Assembly: GCA_963699535.1 (NCBI GenBank)
Contig: CAVOUJ010000016.1
Location: forward strand, 1-64,000
Direction: 5' to 3'
Length of the DNA: 64,000 bases
Source: VBDM01 sp963699535
Lineage (GTDB): Bacteria; Pseudomonadota; Gammaproteobacteria; Burkholderiales; SG8-39
Below are positions 10,510-19,038 of the stretch, piece after piece (position 1 is the stretch's first letter; every line of letters begins with the position of its first letter). The position numbers and the translations under genes are program-made. The notes under the pieces were generated by a model. The model did no database searches, was not told the origin of the DNA, and saw only the letters and a list, made by a program, of their open reading frames with translations.

Positions 10510-10528
10510 GGGGCCGCGGGTCGGCCCC
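10510..10528. other. GC-rich stem-loop after the DUF1302 gene
   Basis: GGGGCCG and CGGCCCC pair perfectly around a five-base loop, 43 bp after the DUF1302 stop. No T-run follows, so a factor-independent terminator is doubtful. It separates the DUF1302 gene from the hemerythrin promoter. Confidence 0.4.
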
Positions 10529-10533
10529 ATCAT

Positions 10534-10547
10534 TTGATCTGCATCAA
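10534..10547 (+). promoter_or_regulatory. Perfect FNR/ANR-type binding site
   Basis: TTGATCTGCATCAA matches the FNR consensus TTGAT-N4-ATCAA at all ten defined positions. If centred at -41.5, transcription would start near 10582, with a -10-like GATTCT at 10570-10575. The hemerythrin gene begins 60 bp downstream. This placement is typical of FNR-activated promoters and suggests oxygen-limited induction. Confidence 0.75.
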
Positions 10548-10607
10548 ACCTCGAATGGAGAATCCGCGGGATTCTGGTGTCAAGACAAGCGGGAGCCTTG
10601 CACTCAC

Positions 10608-11165
10608 ATGATCGTCGATCCCGTCGCCCACTGGCGCGCCGAGCACGTCAATTTCTCGCGGCTTCTCGACATCTTCGAAAAGCAGGTGCATGCGTTTCAC
10701 GAGGGCGGCGAGCCGAACTACGATCTCATGACGGACATCCTGCTCTATCTGAGGCACTTCCCCGACTTGCACCACCATTCGCGTGAAGAGGCGGCGTTCG
10801 AGCTGATCGCCAAACGCGATCCGAAGATGCGGCTCACGCTCGAGATGCTCCGGCAGCAGCACCGCGCGATCGCCACGGTCGGCGACGAGCTGCTCAGAAC
10901 GCTCAACGAAGTCGCCTCCGGAACCCTGACCGTTCGAGCCAGCGTGGAAGCGGCCGCGGCGATGTACCTCGTCTATTACCGCCACCATATCGAAGCCGAA
11001 GAAGAGGAGGTCCTGCCCCGCGCGACCAAGCTCCTGGTCGCCGAGGACTGGCGGGACATCGAGGGCGTTGCGCCGGGCGGGCCCGATCCTCTCTTCGGCG
11101 CCAAAGGCGACGCCGGATACCGCGAGCTCCGCCGCCACATCGCGCTCGAAGCGGGAAGCGGATGA
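10608..11165 (+). CDS. Hemerythrin HHE cation-binding domain protein
   Basis: 185-residue cytosolic protein with hemerythrin-like diiron ligands: HWRAEH near the start, LHHHSREEAAFE in the middle, QHR, and YRHHIEAEEEEV near residue 128. It probably binds a diiron site and senses or buffers O2 or NO, or helps maintain iron-sulfur clusters. Family functions vary and none can be assigned here. The start ATG 10608 gives a typical N-terminus. A perfect FNR-type box upstream suggests anaerobic regulation. It appears to be a single-gene unit, since the next gene has its own operator. Confidence 0.85.
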   Translation: MIVDPVAHWRAEHVNFSRLLDIFEKQVHAFHEGGEPNYDLMTDILLYLRHFPDLHHHSREEAAFELIAKRDPKMRLTLEMLRQQHRAIATVGDELLRTLNEVASGTLTVRASVEAAAAMYLVYYRHHIEAEEEEVLPRATKLLVAEDWRDIEGVAPGGPDPLFGAKGDAGYRELRRHIALEAGSG

Positions 11166-11210
11166 CGCGCGGGAGCGGAGAGCGGGCCGTTTGAGTTCTT
11201 CCGGGGCGTG

Positions 11211-11236
11211 ACGTATTATAACGTCCGTTATAACGT
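11211..11236 (+). promoter_or_regulatory. Operator/promoter of the AbrB-Doc toxin-antitoxin pair
   Basis: Two TTATAACGT direct repeats (11216-11224 and 11228-11236) sit 12 bp apart and contain the perfect palindrome CGTTATAACG (11226-11235). The last repeat ends 11 bp before the antitoxin ATG. TATAAC also resembles a -10 box. The arrangement fits autorepression by the AbrB-type antitoxin. Confidence 0.6.
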
Positions 11237-11247
11237 GGGAGTCGACC

Positions 11248-11472
11248 ATGTCCGCCCTCAAGCTCACCCAGATCGGCAATTCTGTCGGCGTAATCCTGCC
11301 GAAGGACATGCTCGCCCGGCTCAAGCTCGAAAAGGGCGACACCCTGCACGTCACGGAGACGCCGGACGGCCTCCGCCTCACGCCCCACGATCCTCGGTTC
11401 GAAGCGCAGATGAAACAGGTCCGGCGCATCGCAAAAAAGCGCCGCGCCGTGCTGCGCGAGCTGGCGAAGTGA
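11248..11472 (+). CDS. AbrB/MazE-type antitoxin
   Basis: 74-residue protein. The first 45 residues form a swapped-hairpin AbrB fold: LKLTQIGNSVGVILPKDMLARLKLEKGD, then LHVTETPDGLRLTP. A basic C-terminal tail (KQVRRIAKKRRAVLREL) would bind and neutralise the toxin. It probably also represses its own promoter through the TTATAACGT repeats just upstream. Its stop overlaps the toxin start by four bases (GTGA), as expected for an antitoxin-first pair. Confidence 0.88.
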   Translation: MSALKLTQIGNSVGVILPKDMLARLKLEKGDTLHVTETPDGLRLTPHDPRFEAQMKQVRRIAKKRRAVLRELAK

Positions 11473-11858
11473 GGAAGTGGGTCTGGATCGAGCGCTCGGT
11501 CATTCTCGCCGCCCACGAAGAGCAGCTCTCTGAACACGGGGGCAGTCCCGGCATCCGCGACGAGGGCCTGCTCGACTCCGCGCTCGCGCGCCCACGGAAT
11601 CGCGCCGTATACGGGAAACCCGACGCCGCCGAGCTTGCCGCGGCCTACGCCTTCGGACTGGCGGCGAACCATCCCTTCGTGGACGGCAACAAGCGCAACG
11701 CTTTCGTCGCTCTCGAGCTCTTCCTCGCCCTGAACGGGCACGAACTCATCGCCGATGACGCGACGTGCGTAATGACCATGCTCGCGCTGGCCGCCGGAAC
11801 GATGAGCGAAGGAGCCTTCGCTGACTGGGTCCGCCACACCAGCAAGCAACGCCACTAG
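11469..11858 (+). CDS. Death-on-curing (Doc/Fic) family toxin
   Basis: 129-residue Fic-fold protein with the Doc motif HPFVDGNKRNA, the conserved active-site loop, and upstream PGIRDEGLLDSALARPRN typical of chromosomal Doc proteins. Doc enzymes phosphorylate elongation factor Tu and stop translation, and that reaction is inferred here. The GTG start at 11469 overlaps the antitoxin stop. Starting there gives RKWVWIERSVILAAHEEQL, the usual N-terminus. Classical Doc is paired with Phd; this one is paired with an AbrB-type protein, a known alternative. Confidence 0.88.
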   Translation: MRKWVWIERSVILAAHEEQLSEHGGSPGIRDEGLLDSALARPRNRAVYGKPDAAELAAAYAFGLAANHPFVDGNKRNAFVALELFLALNGHELIADDATCVMTMLALAAGTMSEGAFADWVRHTSKQRH

Positions 11859-11887
11859 CTTTGCAGCAACCTCCGGGAGAAAGCCCC

Positions 11888-12604
11888 ATGCGCTACGAGC
11901 TCTACTACTGGCCCTCGATACAAGGCCGCGGCGAGTTCATCCGGCTCGCCCTCGAAGAATCCGGTGCGGATTACGTCGACGTCGCCAGGCTCCCCCAGCG
12001 GGGCGTCCCGGCGCTGATGCGCATCCTCGAGGGCAAGTCGGAGGGCCACCTGCCCTTCGCTCCTCCGATACTCAAGGCGCAAAAGGTGGTGATCGCGCAG
12101 ACCGCGAACATCCTGCTTTGGCTCGCGCCGCGCCGGGGCCTGGTGCCGAAGAGCGAAGCGGCGCGGCTCTGGGCGCACCAGCTCCAGCTCACCCTCGCCG
12201 ATTTTCTGGTGGAGGTCCACGACACGCACCACCCGATCGGCGGCGCGTTCTATTACGAAGAACAGCAACAGGAATCCAAGCGCCGCGCTGCGCACTTCAC
12301 TGCCGAGCGGCTGCCGAAATTCCTCGGCTACTTCGAGCGCGTGCTCGAGCGCGAACGAGGCAACTGGCTCCTCGGCAAGTCGTTTTCGTATGCGGACCTG
12401 TCGCTTTTCCAGATGGTCGCAGGCCTGCGCTATGCGTTTCCCCGCGCGATGGGAAAGCTCGAGCCGAAGCATCCACGGACGATCGCGCTGCACGACCGGG
12501 TCGCGTCCCGGCCGCGCATGGCCGCGTACCTCGCATCGCCGCGCCGCATACCCTTCAACGAGAAAGGCATCTTCAGGCATTACTCCGAACTCGACGTCCA
12601 GTGA
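11888..12604 (+). CDS. Glutathione S-transferase family protein
   Basis: 238 residues. An N-terminal thioredoxin-like domain (MRYELYYWPSIQGRGEFIRLALEESGADY) is followed by an all-helical C-terminal domain (FLGYFERVLERERGNWLLGKSFSYADLSLFQMVAG). The LPFAPPIL segment provides the cis-Pro that contacts glutathione. ATG 11888 has a GGGAGAAAG ribosome site. It is probably a cytosolic detoxification or ring-opening isomerase-type enzyme; the substrate is unknown. It lies 63 bp upstream of the amidase and may belong to the same catabolic transcript. Confidence 0.85.
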   Translation: MRYELYYWPSIQGRGEFIRLALEESGADYVDVARLPQRGVPALMRILEGKSEGHLPFAPPILKAQKVVIAQTANILLWLAPRRGLVPKSEAARLWAHQLQLTLADFLVEVHDTHHPIGGAFYYEEQQQESKRRAAHFTAERLPKFLGYFERVLERERGNWLLGKSFSYADLSLFQMVAGLRYAFPRAMGKLEPKHPRTIALHDRVASRPRMAAYLASPRRIPFNEKGIFRHYSELDVQ

Positions 12605-12667
12605 GTGAAGTGAACTCCCATGAATAGGGCGTGGCGTTCGTCGAGGCGGCTCGCCTAGAATGCCCTG

Positions 12668-14134
12668 ATGCCCGCCGACCTCTGCTCGCTCACCGGCACC
12701 GAACTTCTCGAGAAGTACCGCGCAAGAGAGCTCTCGCCCGTCGAGACGACTCGCGCGGTCCTCGAGCGCATCGAGCGGCTCAACCCCGTGCTGAACGCCT
12801 TCTGCCTCGTCGATGACGAGGCGGCCCTTGCGAGCGCGCGCGAGTCGGAGTCGCGGTGGATGAAAGGCTCGCCGCTGGGACTCCTCGACGGTGTGCCCGT
12901 CTCGATCAAGGATCTGATCCTCACGCGCGGCTGGCCAACGCTGCGCGGCTCGAAAACGATCGACCGGAAGGGGCCGTGGGACGACGACGCCCCGGCGGTC
13001 GCGCGGCTGCGCGAGGCGGGCGCGGTGCTGCTCGGCAAGACGACGACGCCGGAATTCGGCTGGAAGGGCGTGACCGACAGCCCGCTCACCGGCGTCACCC
13101 GCAATCCCTGGAATCCGGAAAAGACCCCGGGCGGCTCCTCGGGCGGCGCGGCCGCGGCGGTCGCCTCGGGAATGGGGCCGCTCGCCGTGGGCACCGACGG
13201 CGGCGGCTCGATCCGAATCCCGTGCGGCTTCACGGGGCTGTTTGGCATCAAGCCCACCTTCGGTTGCGTTCCCGCGTGGCCGCCTTCCCCCATGGGGACG
13301 GTCGCGCACGTCGGGCCGATCGCGAGGAGCGTCGCGGACGCGGCGCTCCTGCTCGCCGTCATATCGCGGCCCGATGTGCGCGACTGGACCGCGCTGCCTC
13401 ATGAGAACCGCGATTACCGCGAAGGGATGGAGGACGGTGTGCGGAACCTGCGCATCGCCTACTCCGCAAACCTCGGCTATGCCAGGGTCGATCGCGAGGT
13501 GGCCGCGCTCGTAAAGAACGCGGTGAGAACGTTCGAGGACCTGGGCGCGAAAATCGAAGAGCGCGATCCAGGTTTCGCCGATCCACAGGAGGTCTTTTCC
13601 CGTCACTGGTTGCCGGGCGCAGCGTACGTGGTGCACAGCGTTCCGGCGAGAAAGCGCGCCCTTATGGACAAAGGCCTGCTCGAGGTCGCGCGGCGCGGCG
13701 AGCGCATGACCGCGCTCGAGCATTTCGAGGCCGCACAGAAGCGCAACGAGCTCGGGCTTCTGATGAACCGCTTCCACGAGCGCTACGACCTGCTCGTCAC
13801 GCCGACGCTTCCGCTCGCCGCGTTCGACGCGGGCATCGAGGCGCCCAGGGGCGCTGGGCGCTGGGTGAACTGGACGCCCTTCACCTTTCCCTTCAACCTG
13901 ACCCAGCAACCCGCCGCCTCGATCCCCTGCGGACTCACCCGAGCAGGCCTGCCGGTGGGCTTGCACATCGTCGGGCCTAAATATGGGGAGGCGACAGTGC
14001 TGCGCGCCGCGCGCGCTTTCGAGGGCGCGCACCCGATCGCAGTGCCCGATCTTTCGAGCCTCGCGAGAGACGCCTCTCTCACGTGCTATCTTTACGCACG
14101 GGGGAAGAAATCCGACAACAGGGAGAGAGAATGA
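12668..14134 (+). CDS. Amidase (amidase-signature family)
   Basis: 488-residue amide hydrolase with the complete Ser-cisSer-Lys triad: K81 in PVSIKDL, the GGSSGG motif at 155-160, and nucleophile S181 in DGGGSIRIPC. The C-terminal part has NLTQQPAASIPCGLTRAGLPVGLHIVG, also characteristic. The amide substrate is unknown. Its stop overlaps the ATG of the next gene (ATGA at 14131-14134), so the two are coupled. The shared run with a fumarylacetoacetase-like enzyme and an amidohydrolase suggests stepwise breakdown of an amide- or ring-containing compound. The frame is intact. Confidence 0.9.
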   Translation: MPADLCSLTGTELLEKYRARELSPVETTRAVLERIERLNPVLNAFCLVDDEAALASARESESRWMKGSPLGLLDGVPVSIKDLILTRGWPTLRGSKTIDRKGPWDDDAPAVARLREAGAVLLGKTTTPEFGWKGVTDSPLTGVTRNPWNPEKTPGGSSGGAAAAVASGMGPLAVGTDGGGSIRIPCGFTGLFGIKPTFGCVPAWPPSPMGTVAHVGPIARSVADAALLLAVISRPDVRDWTALPHENRDYREGMEDGVRNLRIAYSANLGYARVDREVAALVKNAVRTFEDLGAKIEERDPGFADPQEVFSRHWLPGAAYVVHSVPARKRALMDKGLLEVARRGERMTALEHFEAAQKRNELGLLMNRFHERYDLLVTPTLPLAAFDAGIEAPRGAGRWVNWTPFTFPFNLTQQPAASIPCGLTRAGLPVGLHIVGPKYGEATVLRAARAFEGAHPIAVPDLSSLARDASLTCYLYARGKKSDNRERE

Positions 14135-15063
14135 AGCTCTTGTACTTCGACGACTTCAGGCTCGGCGTGCTCAGGGAAGACGCCGTGGTGGACGTTTCCA
14201 AGGCGGTGAAGGGCATCCCGCACACCGGGCCGCATGATCTGATCAGCGGCCTGATCGAGCGCTTTGCCGACTATCGCAGGAAGCTGGAGAAGGCGGCTGC
14301 CGCCGGCCGTGGCATTCCGCTGAAGAAGGTCAGGATCCGCCCGCCTCTTCCCCGGCCCATCAACATCGACTGCATGGCTGTGAACTACATGGAGGACGGG
14401 ACCCGGACCGAGCCCGCCCCCATCAACGCTTTCCACAAGTCGCCGAACGCCGTGATCGGCGACGGCGACACCCTGTTGCTTCCAGACGTCCCCGCCGCGA
14501 TTTTCGAAGGCGAAGCGGAGGTTGCGGTGGTGATCGGCAGGCGCGCCTCCAATGTCAAGGCGCAGAACGCGATGAAGCACGTGTTCGGCTACACCTGCTT
14601 CATCGACGGCTCGGCGCGCGACCTGCCGCCGCCCGGCAACGTGTTCTACCAGGCGAAGTCGCGCGAAACCTTCGCCCCCATGGGGCCCTGCCTCGTCACC
14701 GCGGACGAGATTCGCGACCCGCACAATCTGCAGATCAGGCTCTGGGTGAACGGCGTCCTCAAGCAGAACTTCAACACCAGCGACATGGCGCACAAGATCC
14801 CGCGCTGCATAGAGTGGGTGAGCAGCATCCACACGCTCAATCCCGGCGACGTGCTCGCCACCGGAACCAACCATCGCGGGCTCTCCGCCTTCCAGGACGG
14901 CGACAAGATCGAGCTCGAAGTCGAGAGCGTGGGACGCCTGCGCGTGAAAGTCCGCGACGCGCTGAAGCGCACCTGGGCACGCGACACGCGCCTCGAACAC
15001 GAGCAGAAGGGCCTGCCGGGACGCACCCCGCAGCTCACCGGCAAGTACGCGAAGAACGCGTAA
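14131..15063 (+). CDS. Fumarylacetoacetate hydrolase family protein
   Basis: 310 residues. The FAH C-terminal fold is clear from NIDCMAVNYMEDG, the metal-binding FEGEAEVAVVIGRRASN, GYTCFIDGSARDL, and LNPGDVLATGTNHRGLSAFQDGD. Enzymes of this family cleave or hydrate 2-oxo acids in aromatic breakdown, and the exact reaction cannot be fixed. The ATG overlaps the amidase stop. The downstream amidohydrolase begins 17 bp later, so the three form one transcription unit. The frame is intact. Confidence 0.88.
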   Translation: MKLLYFDDFRLGVLREDAVVDVSKAVKGIPHTGPHDLISGLIERFADYRRKLEKAAAAGRGIPLKKVRIRPPLPRPINIDCMAVNYMEDGTRTEPAPINAFHKSPNAVIGDGDTLLLPDVPAAIFEGEAEVAVVIGRRASNVKAQNAMKHVFGYTCFIDGSARDLPPPGNVFYQAKSRETFAPMGPCLVTADEIRDPHNLQIRLWVNGVLKQNFNTSDMAHKIPRCIEWVSSIHTLNPGDVLATGTNHRGLSAFQDGDKIELEVESVGRLRVKVRDALKRTWARDTRLEHEQKGLPGRTPQLTGKYAKNA

Positions 15064-15080
15064 TCTCCAGGAAAGATCTC

Positions 15081-16038
15081 ATGGAAAAGAAGAACAGACC
15101 TTTGGTCATCGCGCTCGAGGAACACTACTGGGACGCCGAGGTGGCGAAGACCTTCGTGGGCGAATCACGCAGCTCCCGCCCTGCTCCAGCGCCTGGACGA
15201 CCTGGGCGAGCTGCGCCTCAAGGAAATGGACGAGGCGGGCATCGACATGCAGGTGCTCTCGCACGGCGCGCCCTCGACGCAGCGGATGGACGCCGCGACC
15301 GCCGTCCCGCTTGCGAAGCGCGCGAACGACCGGCTGCACGAGGCGGTCCGCGCCCATCCGGACCGCTTCGCGGCTTTCGCGGCGCTCCCGACCGCCGATC
15401 CGAAAGCGGCGGCGGACGAGCTCGAGCGCACGGTGACCAAGCTCGGCTTCAAGGGCGCGATGGTGCACGGACCGACGAACGGCGTGTTCTTCGACGACAA
15501 GCGCTTCTGGCCGATCCTCGAGCGCGCGCAGGCGCTCGACGTGCCGCTCTACCTGCACCCCTCGTCGCCCGTGCCCGCGGTGGTCGAGGCCTACTACAAG
15601 GACTATCTCGACAAGTTTCCGCAACTCCTTACCGCGGCCTGGGGCTACACCGTCGAGACCGCGACGCAGGGGATTCGCATGGTGCTCTCGGGGGCTTTCG
15701 ACAAGTACCCGCGCCTGAAGATCGTCCTCGGCCACTTGGGCGAGTCGCTGCCCTTTTCGGCCTGGCGCATCAACATGGCGCTGTCGCGCGGCGACAAGCC
15801 GAGCAACTTCCGCGACACCTTCTGCGAGCACTTCTGGATCACGACGAGCGGCAACTTCTCCACGCCGGCGCTCATGTGCTGCATCATGGAAATGGGCGTG
15901 GACCGGATCCTCTTCTCGGTCGATTACCCCTTCGTCCCCAACCCGCCGGGAACGAAGTGGATGGCCGACCTCCCCTTGAGCCTCGAGGACCGGACGAAGA
16001 TCCTCTCCGGCAACGTGAAGCGGCTGCTGCGGATGTAG
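15081..16038 (+). CDS. Amidohydrolase_2 family protein (ACMSD/gamma-resorcylate decarboxylase-like), frame-broken
   Basis: The start ALEEHYWD carries the Glu-x-x-His form of the N-terminal metal site seen in resorcylate-decarboxylase relatives. Later ligands are visible in VPLYLHPSSP, KIVLGHLGESLPF and DRILFSVDYPF. About 318 residues result when a single frame change near 15170 is bridged. Family members decarboxylate aromatic acids or hydrolyse lactones using a Zn or Mn ion. Its place directly after the amidase and FAH-type genes supports a shared catabolic pathway. Confidence 0.82.
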
Positions 16039-16410
16039 GCATCGCGACCGAAGCCACACCGCGCAAGACGCGCGCCGGCCCGAGTCGGCGCGCGCGCGCG
16101 TCCTACGGCACGATCGCAAACGCGTTGGCGAGCCGCGGCAAATTCCGCTATGCCGCTGCCTTCGATCCAGTCCACCACGGACACAACCGCTTCCACCGCG
16201 CCGTTCGTTGGCAGAGCGAACGACGCCAGGAGCCCCAGGAAGAAGTGCAATCGCCAAATCGAGTTTGATGTTCACGTGATGCAGTGCAGCAAGGGCCATG
16301 CCGGTGCGTCGCCTGCGTGCGTCGGAGGCTGTATTGTGCATCTGATACAAGGCAGTTAGCATCATCCAAGAAGGTCATGTCCATGGCAGTTCCCCGGCGC
16401 GCACCGCACT
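16039..16410. other. Intergenic stretch with no convincing gene
   Basis: Between the amidohydrolase stop and the terminator of the opposite-strand gene I see no supported coding region. Short frames exist on both strands: 16150-16359 plus, and a minus frame ending in a hydrophobic LLASFALPTNGAVEAVVSVVDW. Neither has a ribosome site or recognisable homology, and the hydrophobic one needs a frame change to reach a start. Confidence 0.5.
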
Positions 16411-16450
16411 GGTTCAAAAAGAAAACGCGATGCACCGAAGTGCACCGCGT
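16411..16450 (-). terminator. Intrinsic terminator of the solute-binding-protein gene
   Basis: On the minus strand ACGCG.TGCAC pairs with GTGCA.CGCGT around a TTCG tetraloop (16450-16425), and TTTTCTTTTT follows at once. This is a textbook Rho-independent terminator, 123-160 bp after the stop at 16573. Confidence 0.8.
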
Positions 16451-16465
16451 TCGTAGAGGTGAAGC

Positions 16466-16572
16466 CAGTAATTTGAGAGCCACCCGGCGCGATGAGCTGC
16501 CCTTGCGTCAGCTCCATCGCGCCGAAGTAATCCGGCGCTTCGGCAGTGTCGCCGAAGCGTCCGGCATTACTG
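16466..16572 (-). other. Branched inverted-repeat structure (three-way junction) between stop codon and terminator
   Basis: CAGTAAT (16466-16472) and ATTACTG (16566-16572) form an outer stem directly after the stop codon. Inside are two long hairpins: 16485-16523 (CGGCGCGAT..AGCTG with CAGCT..ATCGCGCCG) and 16533-16560 (CGCTTCGGC with GCCGAAGCG). The GTAAT at 16527-16531 can also pair with the same ATTAC at 16566-16570, so two foldings compete. It could be an RNA-stability or attenuation element, or a small mobile repeat. Confidence 0.6.
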
Positions 16573-17757
16573 CTACTTCTTGTTGAACTCCTTCCACGGA
16601 TCCTTCACCGCGACGCCGACCGTCTCGATCTCGACGTTGGCGAGCTGGCCGCCCACCTTGCGCACTTCGCGCAGGTATTCGTTCTGCACGATGTCGCGGG
16701 TTTCCGGATCGACATAGATCGGGCCGCGCGGGCTGTTCGGGTTCCGGAAGTTCTTCAGCAGGTCCATGGTCTTGTCGGGATCGAGCTTGCCCTTCTGCTC
16801 GCGGATCGCGTGGAAGATCGCCGCCATGCCGTCCCAGCCGCCGACCGAGATGAAGTTGGGCGTGCTGTTCGCGCCGTAGTCCCGCTTCCACGCCGAGACG
16901 AACGCCTTGTTCGACGGCCGCTGGGCGGCCGCGGAATAGTGGAACACGGTCTGCACGCCGAGGGCGACGTCGCCCATGTTCGCCAGCTCTTCGTCGGTGG
17001 TGATGTCGCCGGGCCCGATCAGCTTGATCCCGGCCTTGTCGAGGCCCAGATCGCCGAAGTTCTTCATCACCGCGAGCGCGGTCTTGCCGGCCGGCACGAA
17101 CACCATCAGCGCGTTGGGCTTGGCGTCCTTCACCCGCTGCATGTAGGCCGCGAAATCCGGGTTCGCGAGCGGAACGCGCACCGTGCCGATGACGTCGCCG
17201 CCGTTGTCCTTGAAGCCCTTGATGAAGGCCTGCTCGGCGTCGTGGCCGGGGCCGAAATCACTCACCAGGGTGTAGGCGCGCTTGAAGTTCTTCGCCGCCC
17301 ACTGCCCGAGCGGATAGCTCGACTGCCACAGCGTGAAGGACAGCCGCGCGATGTAGGGCGAGCGCGTCGTGATCACCGCGGTCCCCGCGTTCATGATCAC
17401 GAAGGGCACTTTCGCTTCGGTGCACAGCGGCGCCATCGCGAGGGCATTGGGGGTGAAGATCACCCCGGCCAGGAGGTTGACCTTGTCCCTCACGATCAGC
17501 TCCTGCGCGAGCTGCCGCGCCTTGTCGGGATTGGGTCCGGTGTCGTCGCGAACGAGAATTTCGATCTTCACCCCGGGAGGCAGATCCTTCTCGTGCTCCT
17601 TCATGTAGAGCCGCATGCCTCTCTCCATGTACTCGCCGAGATTGGCGTTCAGCCCGGAATAGGTGGTGATGAATCCGATCTTGATCGTCTGCGCGAGCGC
17701 CGACGCGGCTCCCAGAGCAAGCCCCAGCGCAGCGGTGAATGCGAGCAACTTCTTCAT
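16573..17757 (-). CDS. Branched-chain amino acid-type ABC transporter substrate-binding protein
   Basis: 394-residue periplasmic protein of the Leu/Ile/Val-binding (Peripla_BP_6) class. A signal peptide is present (KKLLAFTAALGLALGAASALAQ). Family blocks include IKIGFITTYSGLNANLGEYMERGMRLY, VRDKVNLLAGVIFTPNALAMAP, and NFISVGGWDGMAAIFHAIREQKGKLD. ATG 17757 follows GAGGAGAGGGG. No permease or ATPase genes adjoin it, so it is an orphan receptor. A branched structure and an intrinsic terminator lie just downstream. The frame is intact. Confidence 0.88.
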   Translation of the reverse strand: MKKLLAFTAALGLALGAASALAQTIKIGFITTYSGLNANLGEYMERGMRLYMKEHEKDLPPGVKIEILVRDDTGPNPDKARQLAQELIVRDKVNLLAGVIFTPNALAMAPLCTEAKVPFVIMNAGTAVITTRSPYIARLSFTLWQSSYPLGQWAAKNFKRAYTLVSDFGPGHDAEQAFIKGFKDNGGDVIGTVRVPLANPDFAAYMQRVKDAKPNALMVFVPAGKTALAVMKNFGDLGLDKAGIKLIGPGDITTDEELANMGDVALGVQTVFHYSAAAQRPSNKAFVSAWKRDYGANSTPNFISVGGWDGMAAIFHAIREQKGKLDPDKTMDLLKNFRNPNSPRGPIYVDPETRDIVQNEYLREVRKVGGQLANVEIETVGVAVKDPWKEFNKK

Positions 17758-17869
17758 GACCCCTCTCCTCTGTGAAGAAACAAATCGACGCGACGTGAAC
17801 CTACCGCGCCCCTCTCTGCGTTCCTGCCGAGGGAGCATCTTAGCCCGGGCGAAAACCGCAGTCCACTGG

Positions 17870-18939
17870 CTACGCGGAAACGGCGCCGCCCCGCAGCGCG
17901 GGCATCACCTCCCTCACGAACAGGTCCATCGAGCGCATCGCGAGCTCGGGGCTGAGGTCGCCGAAGGAGAAGACCAGCAGCAGATAGTTGATCCCCGACT
18001 CGCGCACGACCTCGGTCAGCTCGCGCACCACGGTCTTCGGCGAACCCGTGACCAGTCGCGCGACCGCGGCGGGCGAAGCCGGGTTGACGTTCAGAAGATC
18101 GGGTTGCCCTCGCTTGCGCGTGAGATAGGTCAGGTGATCGCTCCAGACCCTGTACGCGGCGCCGCCCGTTCTCTCCGCTTCCGCGTCGCGTGTCGGCGAC
18201 GAACACATGCTGGGATTTCCCGAGCTTGGGCGCGCGCACGTGCGCGTTGTGGCGGCCCGGATCGTCCTTGTGCCGCACCCACACCTCGCGGTACTGCGCG
18301 TAGAGCTTGCCCGCTTCCGCGGCGCTCGTGTTGAGCACCGTGTTGTAGCCGTGGCGCGCGGTGAACTCGATCGAGTTCCTGTCGCTGCTCGGAAACCAGA
18401 GCGGCGGATACGGCCGCTGCATGGGCTTGATGTAGAGCTCGAGGTCGCTGTAGGAGAAGTACTTGCCCTGGTGATTCAGCACCCGGTTGCCGCAGGCGGC
18501 GAAGAAAATGTCCAGCGTTTCGCGGTAGCGCTCGCGCGACTCCTCGATGCTCTTCATGCCGAAGAACGCCGACTCGATCGGCGAGACGCCGCGCCCGACG
18601 CCCAGCTCCAGGCGCCCGCCGCTCATCTGGTCGAGCATGCACACCTCGTTGTAGAAACGGAACGGGTTGTACCAGGGCAGGCAGAAAGTCAGCGCGCCCG
18701 AGGCGCAGGCGCTTGGTGCGCTGGATCGCGGCGGAGAGCACCAGCGCCGGCGAGCCGTCGATCGAAAGCGGCGTGCCCTGGTGCTCGGCGATGTGCCAGG
18801 CGCAAAAGCCCGCCTTGTCGGCGGCCTCGGCGATTGCGAGCTTGTGCTCGAAGATCTCGCCCGCGGGCGCTTCCGACCATTCGATCCAATCGAAAATGCC
18901 GAACTCGAGGGGACTTTCGGGAAATGCGCCGTCGGACGT
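17870..18939 (-). CDS. Luciferase-like (LLM class) flavin-dependent oxidoreductase, frame-broken, start codon degenerate
   Basis: FMN-dependent monooxygenase of the bacterial-luciferase type: EFGIFDWIEW at the N-terminus, CMLDQMSGGRLELGVGRGVSPIE, and LVTGSPKTVVRELTEVVRESGINYLLLVFSFGDLSPE near the C-terminus. About 355 residues result after bridging frame changes near 18695 and 18195. In the correct N-terminal frame no ATG, GTG or TTG is found. After an AGGAGAAG ribosome-like stretch the codon in place of Met is ACG (18939-18937), so the start may be mutated or misread. It lies 112 bp upstream of the solute-binding protein on the same strand and may share its transcript. Confidence 0.75.
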
Positions 18940-19038
18940 TTTTCTTCTCCTTCTCTCCGGCGCTATTATCCGGAATCGGGCGCGCCAACGACAAGGGGCG
19001 GCCGGAGCCGCCCCTCGCCTGCGGTGAGATCGCCCTCG

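Noticed and set aside
11855..14032. 725-codon minus-strand frame across the GST and amidase genes
   Set aside because: It spans two well-supported opposite-strand genes and its translation has no domain character.
16150..16359. Small plus-strand frame between the amidohydrolase and the terminator
   Set aside because: No ribosome site, no homology recognised, and it runs into the downstream structured region.
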